A stretch of 64,000 bases of DNA from Pteria penguin (Eukaryota; Mollusca; Bivalvia; Pterioida; Pteriidae): assembly GCA_035048485.1 (NCBI GenBank), contig CM068583.1, positions 65,654,306 through 65,718,305 on the forward strand, read 5' to 3'. Numbering within the stretch: position 1 is the first letter of the stretch; each line of letters opens with the position of its first letter. The translations under genes and the position numbers were made by a program. Under the pieces are notes generated by a model, which did no database searches, was not told the DNA's origin, and saw only the letters and a list, made by a program, of their open reading frames with translations. Below, piece by piece: positions 1-10,429 of this stretch.

Positions 1-574
1 CACTAGAGTTATCAGAATATATAAATCGTAGGGCTCTCTCCTGCACTTTCTCTAGCTTTTTAGTGTTACCTATATTACAAGAATGCCAAGCTAGAGGACA
101 AAAATTAAAATGTGACAAGATAAAAGTGTGAAAAATGGTAAGTTTGCTACGATGGCATAAGTGTTTCCCGAGACGTTTAAGAACTGACAGCTGTCGAGAT
201 GCTTTTCTACACAGGTGTTTGTCAAATTTAAGCTGGTAGTCAATATCAATTCCTAAAAGCTTTACAGCTTCCTCACATTCAATAAAAATACTACCCTTCA
301 GTTCAAAGATAGGGGACTTTTCAAAAGTTTTCTTCCCAATGGCAATTGCCTGAAATTTATCAGGATTTGCTTTTATGCAGTTAAAATAAAACCAATCAAT
401 TAAAGAGTTGCTTTCTGTTTGTATAACTGTAATGAGCTTATCAAAGTTGGGAGTAGCAAAAGACAAAGTATGATCATCGGCATAATTATACAGGGAACTG
501 TGATCAACAAAGTAAAAAATATCGTTGATAAACACATTAAAAAGCAGTGGTCCTAAAATTGACCCCTGATTGCA
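1..574 (-). mobile_element. Non-LTR retrotransposon reverse transcriptase fragment (open, runs off the window edge)
   Basis: Reading the minus strand from about 568 down to 1 gives an uninterrupted frame of about 189 codons. It begins QGSILGPLLFNVFINDI, which is the usual RT motif ahead of the catalytic box. It then contains NYADDHTLSF (about 470-490) with the YADD catalytic aspartates. The rest, about NPDKFQAI, KLLGIDID, LSVLKRLGK and ERALRFIY, matches the RT C-terminal part of CR1/Jockey-type LINEs. There is no stop up to base 1, so the piece may be fairly young. A TGA lies just upstream of the QGS motif, so the 5' side is broken or rearranged. The exact clade is not resolved. Confidence 0.8.
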
Positions 575-701
575 TCAAACTTGGGATGTAGATACATGTA
601 ATGGTCGTAAAGTCACTCCTGGGATTTACCTATGTGAATTTCAATATACAGTCAGAAATGGGATGTATCGACATGATCATACTTGGGATTTATCTACATA
701 T

Positions 702-868
702 ATTTGGTTGGTTGTTGATTAATTGGTATTTACATTGCTTTCAACAATTTTTCAGTTTTATCGCGACATGGAAGCGGGAGGTTACCAATCTCTTAAACGT
801 AGTGGCGCAATCCGCGAATCGAAACAGGATCATCGGCGCCGCAAGCCAAGCGCTTAACCACTACACCA
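702..868 (-). mobile_element. tRNA-derived SINE, family B (copy 1)
   Basis: Read on the minus strand, this begins with a tRNA-like head (GGCTTGGTGTAGTGGTTAAG A box, then a degraded B box). It continues with the body CTTCCATGTCGCGATA...AAGCGACGTAA and ends in a (CAAC)n-type tail. The same body occurs at 870-1045, 4484-4624, 39374-39521 and 48428-48601, so it is an interspersed family. This copy has a C-to-T-rich, decayed B box compared with its neighbour. Confidence 0.8.
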
Positions 869-869
869 A

Positions 870-1047
870 GCCTGTTGGTTGGTTGATTGGTGTTTTACGT
901 CGCTTTCAACAATATTTCAGTTATATCGCGACATGGAAGCAGGAAGTTACCAACCTCTTAAACATAGTGGCGCAACCCGGGAATCAAACCCGGATCGTCG
1001 GCGCCGCAAGCCAAGCGCTTAACCACTACACCAAGCCTGCCCCTACA
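870..1047 (-). mobile_element. tRNA-derived SINE, family B (copy 2)
   Basis: This is a better-preserved family B copy on the minus strand. It has the head GGCTTGGTGTAGTGG, a good B box (GGTTTGATTCCC) and the GTCGCGATATAACTG body. It ends in a tail of CAACCAACC repeats that touches the head of the previous copy. The two copies therefore sit head to tail. Confidence 0.85.
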
Positions 1048-1218
1048 TCAAGCCTGCCCCCATATATACATTTGTATTTAGATATATATACATGTAATCA
1101 TACCTGGAATATATCTACATATACTTAGACACAGTCATACCAGGTATGTATCTAAATTAATCAGATAAAATCATACCTGGGATCAAATGATACATAGAAT
1201 AGAAATAATAAGTATCTA

Positions 1219-1526
1219 GACGTGGTTTATTGTCCAGTAATACGGAGTATCACAACCACTAAAATCCGTCACGGTTTGCATTTAGTTACCTACCAAATCC
1301 ACTGTTCTCGATGTGGGCACTTTTATGTGGGCAACTGACGTCATAATTATATGGCGTCATAACAATCACAAAGTGCGCGTGTATGTTGACGTTATATTGT
1401 AGTTGCGATATTCCGTATTCCCCCCTCGTCGTCTAACTAATCAAGTTATCACCTCGCCGCGAGGAGGCTCGGTGATATTAGATTTGTTCAAGCGATTCGG
1501 GGAATTACTGGACAATAAACCACGGC
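1219..1526. mobile_element. MITE with 20-bp terminal inverted repeats and TA target duplication
   Basis: The left end GACGTGGTTTATTGTCCAGT is matched in reverse complement by the right end ACTGGACAATAAACCACGGC, with one mismatch. Both ends are flanked by TA (1217-1218 and 1527-1528), as expected for Tc1/mariner-type insertion. The 308-bp interior has no coding capacity, so it is non-autonomous. It also contains TGACGTCA-like and GTGATA/TATCAC complementary stretches. Confidence 0.75.
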
Positions 1527-1542
1527 TAGGTTAGCTATGCAT

Positions 1543-1543
1543 A

Positions 1544-1603
<60 letters not shown>
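1543..1603. repeat. (ATT)n microsatellite
   Basis: About 20 uninterrupted ATT units are followed by a short GTCT/GT-rich stretch to about 1650. Confidence 0.95.
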
Positions 1604-1606
<3 letters not shown>

Positions 1607-1939
1607 CTGTCTGTCTATATGTGTGTGTGTGTGTGTGTCTGTCTGTGGGCGTGGGTGTAGATTTACAACCAAAACTTGGGATGTATGATCTACATGTATC
1701 TAGTTATACAAACATACATGGGACAACATGTTATTCTGTATACAACCATATCCGGGATATAAGATAATATGCAATCATACATGGGATGTATATAGATGTG
1801 TTTAGATCGACAAACATAACTTGGGTGTATTGGCATGCGTGTATATACATCCTGTTAAACTATATGCAATTACGTATAAGCACACTTAGCAAGTTCGACA
1901 CATGATCGAAAGCTATTGAGTTCGAATCCTACTAACATA

Positions 1940-2180
1940 ATTGTCAGTGCCATAATAGTTGTCAGTATCATGACAGTTGTCAGTGTCAGTTTTCAATGTC
2001 ATGATCGTTTTCAGTCATGATCGTAATCAGTGTCATGGTCTTTGTCAGTATCATGATCATTTTCTCTGTCATGATCTTTGTCAGTGACATGATTTGTATC
2101 ATGATTGTTAGTGTCATGATCTTTGTCAGTGTCATGATCGTTTTCAATGTCATGATCGTTGTCAGTATCATGATCGTTGT
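1940..2180. repeat. 18-bp minisatellite (GTCATGATCNTTGTCAGT)
   Basis: About 13 diverged units of roughly 18 bp built on GTCATGATC and TTGTCAGT. Because the unit is a multiple of three, all frames stay partly open (for example HDTDKDHD on the minus strand), but nothing suggests a gene. Confidence 0.85.
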
Positions 2181-3398
2181 GTGAAAAGTAAAATCCCAAT
2201 GACATTGAAGTACAAAAACAATCAAACGAGAACCAAGATAACTATTGAAATTATACTTCAAAATATTATAAAAATACAACAGTCTTTTCAAATTTTAAAT
2301 ATATCTAGACATTTTATGACGTGTTCGTAATGATTCTGTGTGGTATATTAATTAATTAACATTCATATTTATGAATTCATCCTATTTTAGATTAAACATG
2401 AATTGCAAAGAAGTCTGTAGTGTCTTATTTACAATTTTTTTTATTTTTATATTTGTTTTACTTGATTATACCCTTTCAGTTGCAGCATTCCACGCTCTGT
2501 AGGCCGGGGGAAATATTTGTTTTGGTTTTAAAAATGTTTATGTTATAAAGTTAGGAAAATCATTTGACAACATATTAAGGAAACACCAACCCCCCCCCCT
2601 CTTTCCCCCCCCCCCCCCACTCAAAAAAAAAAAAAAAAAAAAGAACTGCGTTTCATTTATATTTATTTTAAATCAATTAAATTTTCTACAATTTCATGTA
2701 TGTGGCATTTAATGAAGTAATTACACGTACATTTAATGCAATGTAAAGAATAATTGAATATCAGTGAAAGGGTATACTAATTCTGAGTCAACGTTTGGTA
2801 TGATGATCATTTTACGCCATGAAATGTTTTTGAGGGTAATGCACAGCTTAAAACAGCCGATATTTTCCTGATATCCATCTGGGGTCAGTTTTATTATTGA
2901 ATTTATCGTGTAAAACACAGCCAAGCTTTTTATAATAAATACATGGTTATCTCCGACATACACGCAAAACGTGTTCATAAAAATTCGAAACGCATATCTC
3001 TGTACTGATATCTAATTACTAAAAAGATACGGAATGGGATATACCACAGAAATATGCCCAAGAGCCTGTCAAAATTAGATTTAATTTAATCAATATGGGT
3101 TAAAAGCAATGCAAAATAAATTGTTGATTAACTGCGCCGGCAATTAGCACGTTGTGGTCTTTGATGTTGCAACATCATCACGAAATTTTGTATCGTCATA
3201 AGACAGGGTTTTAAACATCGTCACGAAACAATGACCACTGCTAAACTATAAACAAGTCATTCATGAACAAAAAGAGAAAAGTTGTCTTGACTAGATAAAT
3301 ATAGGTTTTTTTTCTTAATATAAATAATCATTGATTCTTTGATTTTGTTTAAGTTGAAACTAATTAACAACTTCAGTTCTTTCATACTTATGGAAGAG

Positions 3399-3400
<2 letters not shown>
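2181..3400. other. AT-rich non-coding stretch
   Basis: No gene or recognised repeat is seen. It holds poly-C and poly-A runs at about 2589-2642. Confidence 0.5.

Positions 3401-3454
<54 letters not shown>
3401..3454. repeat. (GT)n microsatellite
   Basis: Twenty-seven GT units in a row, directly beside the tail of a SINE. Confidence 0.95.
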
Positions 3455-3456
<2 letters not shown>

Positions 3457-3468
3457 GGGGAGGGGGGT

Positions 3469-3716
3469 AATTGATTGATTGATTTTTGTTTAACGTCACA
3501 CCACGAATCTTTCACGTATATGGTGACGGCATCTGCCTAATGCGGGGCATACAGATTTTGACATTTGCAACGGACCCAACCGAAGCATACCACGACACGG
3601 GGCCTCGGTTTTTACTGTCTCATCCGAAAGACAGAACACCGGCATGACCAGAGCGGGACTCGAACCCCGGCCTCCCGATCAGGAGTCCAGCGCGATACCA
3701 CTGGGCCACGCCGGCT
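3469..3716 (-). mobile_element. tRNA-derived SINE, family A
   Basis: Minus-strand orientation. The tRNA-like head (GCCGGCGTGGCCCAGTGGTA A box; GGGTTCGAGTCCCGC B box) is at about 3716-3640. It is followed by a conserved middle (CTGTCTTTCGGATGAGACAG, then GCTTCGGTTGGGTCCGTTGC) and a 3' part that ends GTTAAACAAAAATCAATCAA. Related copies are at 6916-7190, 20152-20428 and 40288-40540. The central domain is shared across copies, as in mollusc SINE superfamilies. The exact family name was not assigned. Confidence 0.85.
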
Positions 3717-3779
3717 TGAGGGATGTGGTACTAGGACACTAGAGATACAGCATTATATAGGGGAGATAATTCTGTTGTA

Positions 3780-4325
3780 ATATAAAACGAAACGCAAACA
3801 AAAAATCTTTCTTATTGGAAAAAAATATGGGCATTTCACAGTAGTTTCTTGTACAAACATTTCAGATATAAAGTATACATAAGTACATCATGGTATAGAT
3901 TACCTTGCTTTTGAAATCAATTTAAGCTATACCTTTACCATCTATATTCACCACCTAGAGTTTCGTTCGTCTTTACATATAGTGGCATAATCCACGTGGA
4001 TATACAATCTGATTAAACCATATATTTTTCCGATTCTCTATGGGACAAATAGAGAAGCGGAATAAAGATATGGTTTTAATCATATACATGTAAATGGAGC
4101 TCTGATTTATACCTGCCTTATAATATTCCCACAAATTGTTAAACTCTCTTAATGTAAATTTTTTATGTTATATAGAGTATATATATATTAAAAGCGGTAC
4201 AAGAATTTGAGTAAAGCAGCATTTGGTCAATTATAATGCTATGCACAGAAATGTCAGTGGCGCCACCTACGAGTATAAACTCTGCCATTTTTTATAGAAT
4301 AAAACTTGACATCTATACGGGACAT
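3780..4325. other. Non-coding stretch between two SINEs
   Basis: AT-rich, with no gene recognised. TATA-rich around 4170-4200. Confidence 0.4.
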
Positions 4326-4326
4326 T

Positions 4327-4764
4327 CGGTTGATTGATTGAATATTTATTTACGTCACTCCACGACTATTTTGCGTATATGGTGACGGCATCTGCCTGAT
4401 GCATTGCACAGATATTTAGACATTTGCAACGGACCCACCCGAAGCAACGAGGGATCTTTTACGTGCCACGCCTAGGATCAGGCTTGGTGTAGTGGTTAAG
4501 CGCTTGGCATGCTACGCGGACGATCACTATGTTTAAGAGGTTGGCTATCTCCTGCTTCCATGTCGCGATATAACTGAAAAATTGTTGAAAGCGACGTAAA
4601 ACAACAATCAACCAACCAACCAACATGTCACGCATACCGTGACGCGGGACCTTGATTTTTGCTGTCTCATCCGAAAGACAGTACACCGGTGCGCCCAGGG
4701 CAGGAATCGAACCCGGAACCTCTCGGTCATGAGCCGAGCACCTTATCCACTAGGCCACACCGGC
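4327..4764 (-). mobile_element. tRNA-derived SINE, family A, interrupted by a family B SINE
   Basis: The family A tail and body (ATTGATTGAATA..., GACGGCATCTGCCTGATGC, GACCCACCCGAAGC) runs to about 4470. It resumes at about 4626 with the CTGTCTCATCCGAAAGACAG core and tRNA-like head, ending in CACACCGGCTT at 4764. The gap between is a complete family B SINE in the opposite orientation (see next entry). Confidence 0.8.
4479..4624 (+). mobile_element. tRNA-derived SINE, family B, nested in a family A SINE
   Basis: Plus strand: head GGCTTGGTGTAGTGGTTAAG, body CTTCCATGTCGCGATAT, tail of CAACCAACC repeats. It lies inside the family A copy. TGCCACGC before it and TGTCACGC after it are a likely target-site duplication with one mismatch. 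Confidence 0.8.
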
Positions 4765-4769
4765 TTCGG

Positions 4770-5540
4770 GACATCTGTTTTGAATATCATTTCATATTAT
4801 GTATATATGTAAATTTAAATGATTTGTTGTCTTTTTAAATAACATTTTCTTAAATTTATATTTGTCTTACAAGTATTTAGAAATTGCAGAATTTGAATGA
4901 AAAATATTCAAATTCTGATTGCTCAGGTAGTTTTCATTTGCACCTTTATACAGGTTTAATGAATGGAAACAGGTGTCCATATAACATACTCGAATGTCTC
5001 GCTTACTACGTCAGAGGCGTGGTTACTCGACCGTGAAAAGATTATTTCTATTCAAAGCAACACAGAATTAAGTTTCGAAGCATAAGTGCCATTCATAAAG
5101 TTGAGGGTCAAAGCTTTTTGTTTAAGGCTCTACTTTTTACTGAATGAATTCCCGCTACTATTCACAATCGTTACCAAACTCTGGTATTCATTCACAAATA
5201 TATTTGACATCGTGTGAATTTCCTTCCTCCAATGAAAAACGGTATATGTGTCACGTGTTCAGTATGCAATTTCAATCAATATTAAAGAGTAATTCTCTTT
5301 TTCTGTCGCTATGAAGTCATGATATAATTTACAATGCTAGAAGAGAAGTGGAATATGAAAGGAAGTGGATGTTTTTGAATATACATATAATAGGTATGTA
5401 CATGAGTAACTTAGATGGCTTTGTACAAATTCGTATCAACATAGAAGATCAATTTTAATGCAAAACTTTGCAATTTTCAGAAATTTATTTTCCAACATGT
5501 TTTAAGTTTATTTTTTGCAAGTTTTACAATTTGTCATTAA
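4770..5540. other. Upstream non-coding region of the zinc-finger gene
   Basis: No repeats or exons were recognised. A first, non-coding exon or promoter of the zinc-finger gene could lie here, but no clear signal was found. Confidence 0.35.
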
Positions 5541-5551
5541 TTTCATAGGAC

Positions 5552-6544
5552 ATGGAAAATATCTACATTGTGAGTACAGACAAGCGCATTGTCAACTGTC
5601 CATACTGCAACTACGAGACAGATCGCAAGAACAATCTGAAAAGACACATTGTTACTATGCATTACGATTCCTCCAAAATCTTAGAATGCTGTGGAGATAT
5701 GTTCAAATCTAAAGCCTCACTACGTGAACATGTTGCGATGTACCACAAAACCGGTTATAGATGCCACGTTTGCTCAAGAAATTTTTGTAGAAAAGCTCTC
5801 CTTAGGCGTCATCTGACGGTACACAGCGGCGAGAAGGATTTCCGATGTCCAGATTGTCAGTATGCCACAAGCCACAAAAGTAATCTGGAGAGACATCAAA
5901 AGATTCACTTCAAAGTTGGCGATTTGTCATCAAGTGGCACGAATATCATGCACACTAGTAGGCCTAATACGAAAGATTCGTCAGATTCCTCCAACTACAA
6001 GAAGAAAGACAAGGGACGAGTTACTTCAGCGTTTGATTGTAATAGGAAGTTTTCGTCACATCGTCGGACAGAGAATCGTATAGTATGGAGGTACCATAGT
6101 CTTTTTCTAAATAGGAAAAATATGATTGAAAAACCCAATGTGAACAATAACGACTCGAAAATCACTCGAAATAAAACATTCAAGGACAACAATTCCTCTT
6201 CTACCTTAGAAACTATCAATGGTGCTACAAATTTGCTCAAATTAGAATCAGACAAAATATCTCAGTTTTCTACTGATGGAACTAATTATAACAAATACAA
6301 ATTAGAGGAAAACAAGAAACTGTACTCTTCCTTACATGGGACACCAAACAGGATGTGGCTGTGCCCATATAAATGTAACGAATGTAAGACGTGGTTCAGT
6401 ACACAATATGACCAGGAACAACATGGCTGCCACACAAACCCTATTACCGATCTCACTATCCCTATTACTTGTATCGTTCAGAAGAAGATGACGGTGTTAG
6501 CAGACAACCTGCAAGATCAATACGGGGTCCACCAAGATCACTGA
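5552..6544 (+). CDS. C2H2 zinc-finger protein (330 residues)
   Basis: A likely nuclear nucleic-acid-binding protein. The N-terminal part carries four zinc-finger-like repeats. Finger 1 uses C16, C19, H32, H37. Finger 2 has adjacent C46-C47 with H60, H65, so its first Cys pair lacks normal spacing. Finger 3 uses C71, C74, H87, H91. Finger 4 uses C99, C102, H115, H119 and is joined to finger 3 by the classic HSGEKDF linker. A long polar, Asn/Ser/Lys-rich, probably disordered region follows. A lone C-terminal finger (C275, C278, H291, H294) has an unusually short His spacing. The ATG lies 3 bp after TTTCATAG, a good 3' splice site, so this is probably the last and main coding exon behind a 5' UTR exon. 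AATAAA follows at 6628-6633. Targets and function are unknown. Confidence 0.8.
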   Translation: MENIYIVSTDKRIVNCPYCNYETDRKNNLKRHIVTMHYDSSKILECCGDMFKSKASLREHVAMYHKTGYRCHVCSRNFCRKALLRRHLTVHSGEKDFRCPDCQYATSHKSNLERHQKIHFKVGDLSSSGTNIMHTSRPNTKDSSDSSNYKKKDKGRVTSAFDCNRKFSSHRRTENRIVWRYHSLFLNRKNMIEKPNVNNNDSKITRNKTFKDNNSSSTLETINGATNLLKLESDKISQFSTDGTNYNKYKLEENKKLYSSLHGTPNRMWLCPYKCNECKTWFSTQYDQEQHGCHTNPITDLTIPITCIVQKKMTVLADNLQDQYGVHQDH

Positions 6545-6627
6545 ACAATGTTCGTCCGCTGTCTTAAACCTATGAGGGACATTTCTTTAAAAAGGGACTC
6601 GGTGTTATTTTGTACCACTCTTTTATG

Positions 6628-6633
6628 AATAAA
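6628..6633 (+). promoter_or_regulatory. Polyadenylation signal of the zinc-finger gene
   Basis: AATAAA lies 84 bp after the stop codon. Confidence 0.6.
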
Positions 6634-6915
6634 AAAGTAAAATGTTCAGGTACATGAAATACTTGCGAACGGACACATAGATCGAATCATGAACATTTGA
6701 AACGTTGACAGTTAGATATGAAATACCAATAGTGAAAAGTATGTTTTAAGAATATATTCATTTGACATTTGACAAACCCCCTTTTGGAAGTGGTATAAAT
6801 GCTTTTCACCTTTTACTAGTTCAGCTTCTGTGATACACAAACATTTTGCATTAGTTGTGATATTGTTATTCAGAATAAACACCTTGTATCTATATTTAGC
6901 CTTTAATTTTGTAAA

Positions 6916-7190
6916 ACAGCTGGTGTAGCTCAGTGGATGAGATACTCGGCTCGTGACCGAAAGGTCCTGGTTCAACTCCTGCTGTAGGCACACTGGAGTT
7001 CTGTCTTTCGAATGAGAGTGAAAACTGAGGCCCGGTGTCAAGGTAGTTGTGGAACGTAAAAGATTCCTCACTGCTTCAGGAGGGTTTGGTGAAAAGGTAT
7101 AAATTTCTTTTCAATGCATAAGGCAGATGCAGTTTCCTTATACGTGAACAAATCATGAAGTTACGTAAAACATCAATCAATCAATCAATT
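6916..7190 (+). mobile_element. tRNA-derived SINE, family A (diverged)
   Basis: Head GCTGGTGTAGCTCAGTGGAT with the B box GGTTCAACTCC. The core CTGTCTTTCGAATGAGA and CTCACTGCTTCAGGAGGGT follows. The tail is TTACGTAAAACATCAATCAA with four ATCA units. It resembles a tRNA gene only over the first ~70 bases. Confidence 0.8.
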
Positions 7191-7199
7191 AGATTTTTG

Positions 7200-7725
7200 A
7201 TATTAGCTTGAAATATTGGACACAATATGTTTTATCGTTTTCGGAGCATTATTTTATCCCTGTTCTGACATCACGTGACGCATTGTATGTCGGACGTCCC
7301 CATTTATCTTCTCGGTTGTACATTATAAAGATAGTTTTTATTGAGTTGGAGTTAATTCCCGTAGTCAGTCATATTTGGGGTCAAACAAAAGATTTTTATT
7401 CATAGTATTACCAATTTTAAGACCTATATTTGGAGAGGGTTTTCATCATTTTGCATCAAAATTAACAGTTTCGAAATAAATTATATCTAATATCTATTGG
7501 TTTATAAGAAATTTGTATTTTCAGAGATGATTTTAAAGAAATTCTTCCTGTGGTTTTATTGATTAAAGCATAAAGCTTCACACATTGACACACAAAAATG
7601 GCTGACAACGGGAGATAATTTCTGTAAATGTTCGCTCAGTGAAAACTATTTTTGAAAGGTTAGGTATGACTGACTAAACAGAAGTCACTCCTCTCGTACA
7701 GAGGATTTTTCTTTTTTTTCTTTTT
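7200..7725. other. AT-rich non-coding stretch
   Basis: No gene or repeat recognised. It ends in a poly-T run that borders a SINE tail. Confidence 0.4.
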
Positions 7726-7727
7726 TT

Positions 7728-9165
7728 TTTTTGATTGATTCTCGTTTTTACGTTGTACCAATAATTATTACACTTTTATGATGACGGGACTGTCTGCAAT
7801 GCACAGAAATTAAGACCTATGCAATGAACCTACCTGGCACACGGAAGGTACGTACCACATCTACCTACCTGGCACACGGAAGGTACGTACCACATCTAAC
7901 GTACCTACCTGGCACACGGAAGGTACGTACCACATCTACCTACCTGGCACACGGAAGGTACGTACCACATCAACCGTACGTACCTGGCACACGGAAGGTA
8001 CGTACCACATCAACCGTACGTACCTGGCACACTGAAGGTACGTACCACATCAACTGTACGTACCTGGTACACGGAAGGTACGTACCACATCAACCGTACC
8101 TACTTGGCACACGGAGGGTACGTACCACATCAACCGTACCTACTTGGCACACGGAAGGTACGTACCACATCAACCGTACCTACCTGGCACACGGAAGGTA
8201 CGTACCACATCAACGAACCTACCTGGCACACGGAAGGTACGTACCACATCAACCGTACCTACCTGGCACACGGAGGGTACAGACCACATCAACGAACCTA
8301 CCTGGCACACGGAAGGTACGTACCACATCAACCGTACCTACCTGGCACACGGAAGGTACGTACGACATCAACCGTACCTACCTGGCACACGGAAGGTACG
8401 TACCACATCAACGAACCTACCTGGCACACGGAGGGTACGTACCACATCAACCGTACCTACCTGGCACACGGAAGGTACGTACCACATCAACGAACCTACC
8501 TGGCACACGGAGGGTACGTACCACATCAACGAACCTACCTGGCACACGGAAGGTACGTACGACATCAACCGTACCTACCTGGCACACAAAGGGTACGTAC
8601 CATATCAACCGTACCTACCTGGCACACGGAGGGTACGTACCACATCAACCGAACCTACCTGGCACACGGAAGGTACGTACCACATCAACGAACCTACCTG
8701 GCACACGGAAGGTACGTACGACATCAACCGTACCTACCTGGCACACGGAAGGTACGTACCACATCAACCGTACCTACCTGGCACACGGAAGGTACGTACC
8801 ACATCAACCGTACCTACCTGGCACACGGAAGGTACCAACGACATCAACCGTACCTACCTGGCAGACGGAAGGTATGTACCATATCAACCGTACCTACCTG
8901 GCACACGGAGGGTACGTACCACATCAACCGTACCTACCTGGCAGACGGAAGTTACGTACCACATCAACCGTACGTACCTGGCACACGGAAGGTACGTACC
9001 ACATCAACGAACCTACCTGGCACACGGAAGGTACGTACCACATCAACCGTACCACGGGACATCGGATTTTAATGTCACATTCGACAGGATATCGACCACT
9101 TACTGGCGGTACACGAACTCTAAATCTTCCGGTCACGATACAAGCATTTAACTGATTGATTTACG
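7728..9165 (-). mobile_element. Family A SINE carrying an internal satellite expansion
   Basis: The left flank (7728-7825) aligns with the 3' half of family A SINEs (TTGATTGATT tail, TGATGACGGGACTGTCTGCA, AGACCTATGCAATGAACC). The right flank (9052-9160) aligns with the remainder (CACGGGACATCGGATTTTAA, then ACACGAACTCTAAATCTTCC in the B-box region). Between them the SINE is interrupted by about 31 copies of a 39-40-bp unit. Confidence 0.65.
7826..9056. repeat. 39-40-bp minisatellite, about 31 units
   Basis: The unit reads CTGGCACACGGAAGGTACGT followed by ACCACATCAACCGTACCTAC, with a 39-bp variant that has ACGAACCTAC. The mix of 39- and 40-bp units makes all three forward frames open over long distances (up to 443 codons). 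The predicted proteins are the same DNA word in shifted frames and are not credible genes. Confidence 0.95.
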
Positions 9166-9921
9166 ACGGCTTACGTACAAGAGTCAACGAGCGTACATCT
9201 AGAAGTGCCCTAGTGGCATTACACCAGAAGTGCCCTAGTGATATTACACCAGAAATGCCCTAGTGTCGTACTACCAGAAGTAGCCCAGTGGCATCGCACT
9301 AGAAATACCATAGTCACATCATACCACAGCAACCATATATGTCACATATATAGTGACATCACATCAGAAGTGCCATGTAGTGACATCACATCAAATTGCT
9401 ATAGCCACACTACTACACCAGAACTGCCATAGTGGCACCACACAAGTACTGCCAAAGTGACATCACACCAGAAGGACCATAATGACATCACACCAGAAGT
9501 GCCATAGTGTCATCACACCAGAAATGCCATAGTGTCATCACACCAGAAATGCCATAGTGTCATCACACCAGAAGTGCCATAGTGTCATCACACCAGAAGT
9601 GCCATAGTGTCATCACACCAGAAGTGCCATAATGACATCACACCAGAAGTGCCATAGTGACATCACGCCAGAATTGCAATAGTGACATCACACCAGAAGT
9701 GCCATAGTGACATCACACCAGAAGTGCTATAGTGACATCACACCAGAAGTGCCATAGTGACATCACACCAGAAGTGCCATAGTGACATCACACCAGAAGT
9801 GCCATAGTGACATCACACCAGAAGTGCCATAGTGACATCACGCCAGAAGTGCTATAGTGACATCACACCAGAAGTGCCATAGTGACATCACACCAGAAGT
9901 GCCATAGTGACATCACACCAG

Positions 9922-10140
9922 GGCCCGGCGCCATAAACTGAGAATATACTTAAGTCAAAAATTTCATTTTAATTTATTCCATTATCAAACGTTCAAATAA
10001 ATTTTAATGCAGAATGGTTTACTTCTATTTATCAGTAGAATAAAACTAAATAAAATCCAAATCCCAGTTATTAATTTATTGATGAAGAGAGGAATTATAA
10101 TTTTTGACTTAAGTATATTCTCAGTTTATGGCGCCGGACC
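9922..10140. mobile_element. 219-bp palindromic MITE, copy 1
   Basis: The terminal inverted repeats GGCCCGGCGCCATAAACTGA and GGTCCGGCGCCATAAACTGA extend inward for about 40 bp through GAATATACTTAAGTCAAAAA. CAG on each side (9919-9921, 10141-10143) is the target duplication. The empty site ACACCAGTACTGCC is present in the same satellite at about 10597-10610. Other 219-bp copies are at 23478 and 47362. It has no coding capacity. Confidence 0.85.
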
Positions 10141-10247
10141 CAGTACTGCCGTAGTGACAACACACCAGAAGTACCATAGTGCCAGTACACAAGAACTGCC
10201 ATATTGACATCACACCAGAAGTGCCATAGTTACATGACACAAGAATA

Positions 10248-10429
10248 GACCATATTCCGGTTTTGATAATTGCTGTCTTTTTGTCCGAGCTAATACATTT
10301 TGGCGTTGTTTTTCATAGTGACTTCATAACGCATGACATAGATTCATTATAACGTCACTCTGAAAAAACAACGCCAAAAGGTATTAACTCGGACAAAAAG
10401 TCGTCATCTATCAAAACCGGAATATGGTC
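10248..10429. mobile_element. 182-bp MITE with TA target duplication
   Basis: Terminal inverted repeats of about 21 bp begin GACCATATTCCGGTTTTGAT and are perfectly mirrored at the right end. A second inner complementary pair (TTTTTGTCCGAG and CTCGGACAAAAAG; TTTTGGCGTTGTTTT and AAAACAACGCCAAAA) makes it almost fully palindromic. TA flanks both ends, inside the 25-bp satellite. Confidence 0.8.

Noticed and set aside
2011..2291. HDTDKDHD-type acidic repeat protein
   Set aside because: Translation of an 18-bp minisatellite without start context, domain or codon bias.
7824..9155. 443-codon open frame and two overlapping long frames
   Set aside because: They are three frames of the same 39/40-bp satellite. 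Repeat unit length and lack of stop words explain the openness.
9205..9918. CRISPR-like regular short repeats
   Set aside because: Units are contiguous with no unique spacers, and the genome is eukaryotic.
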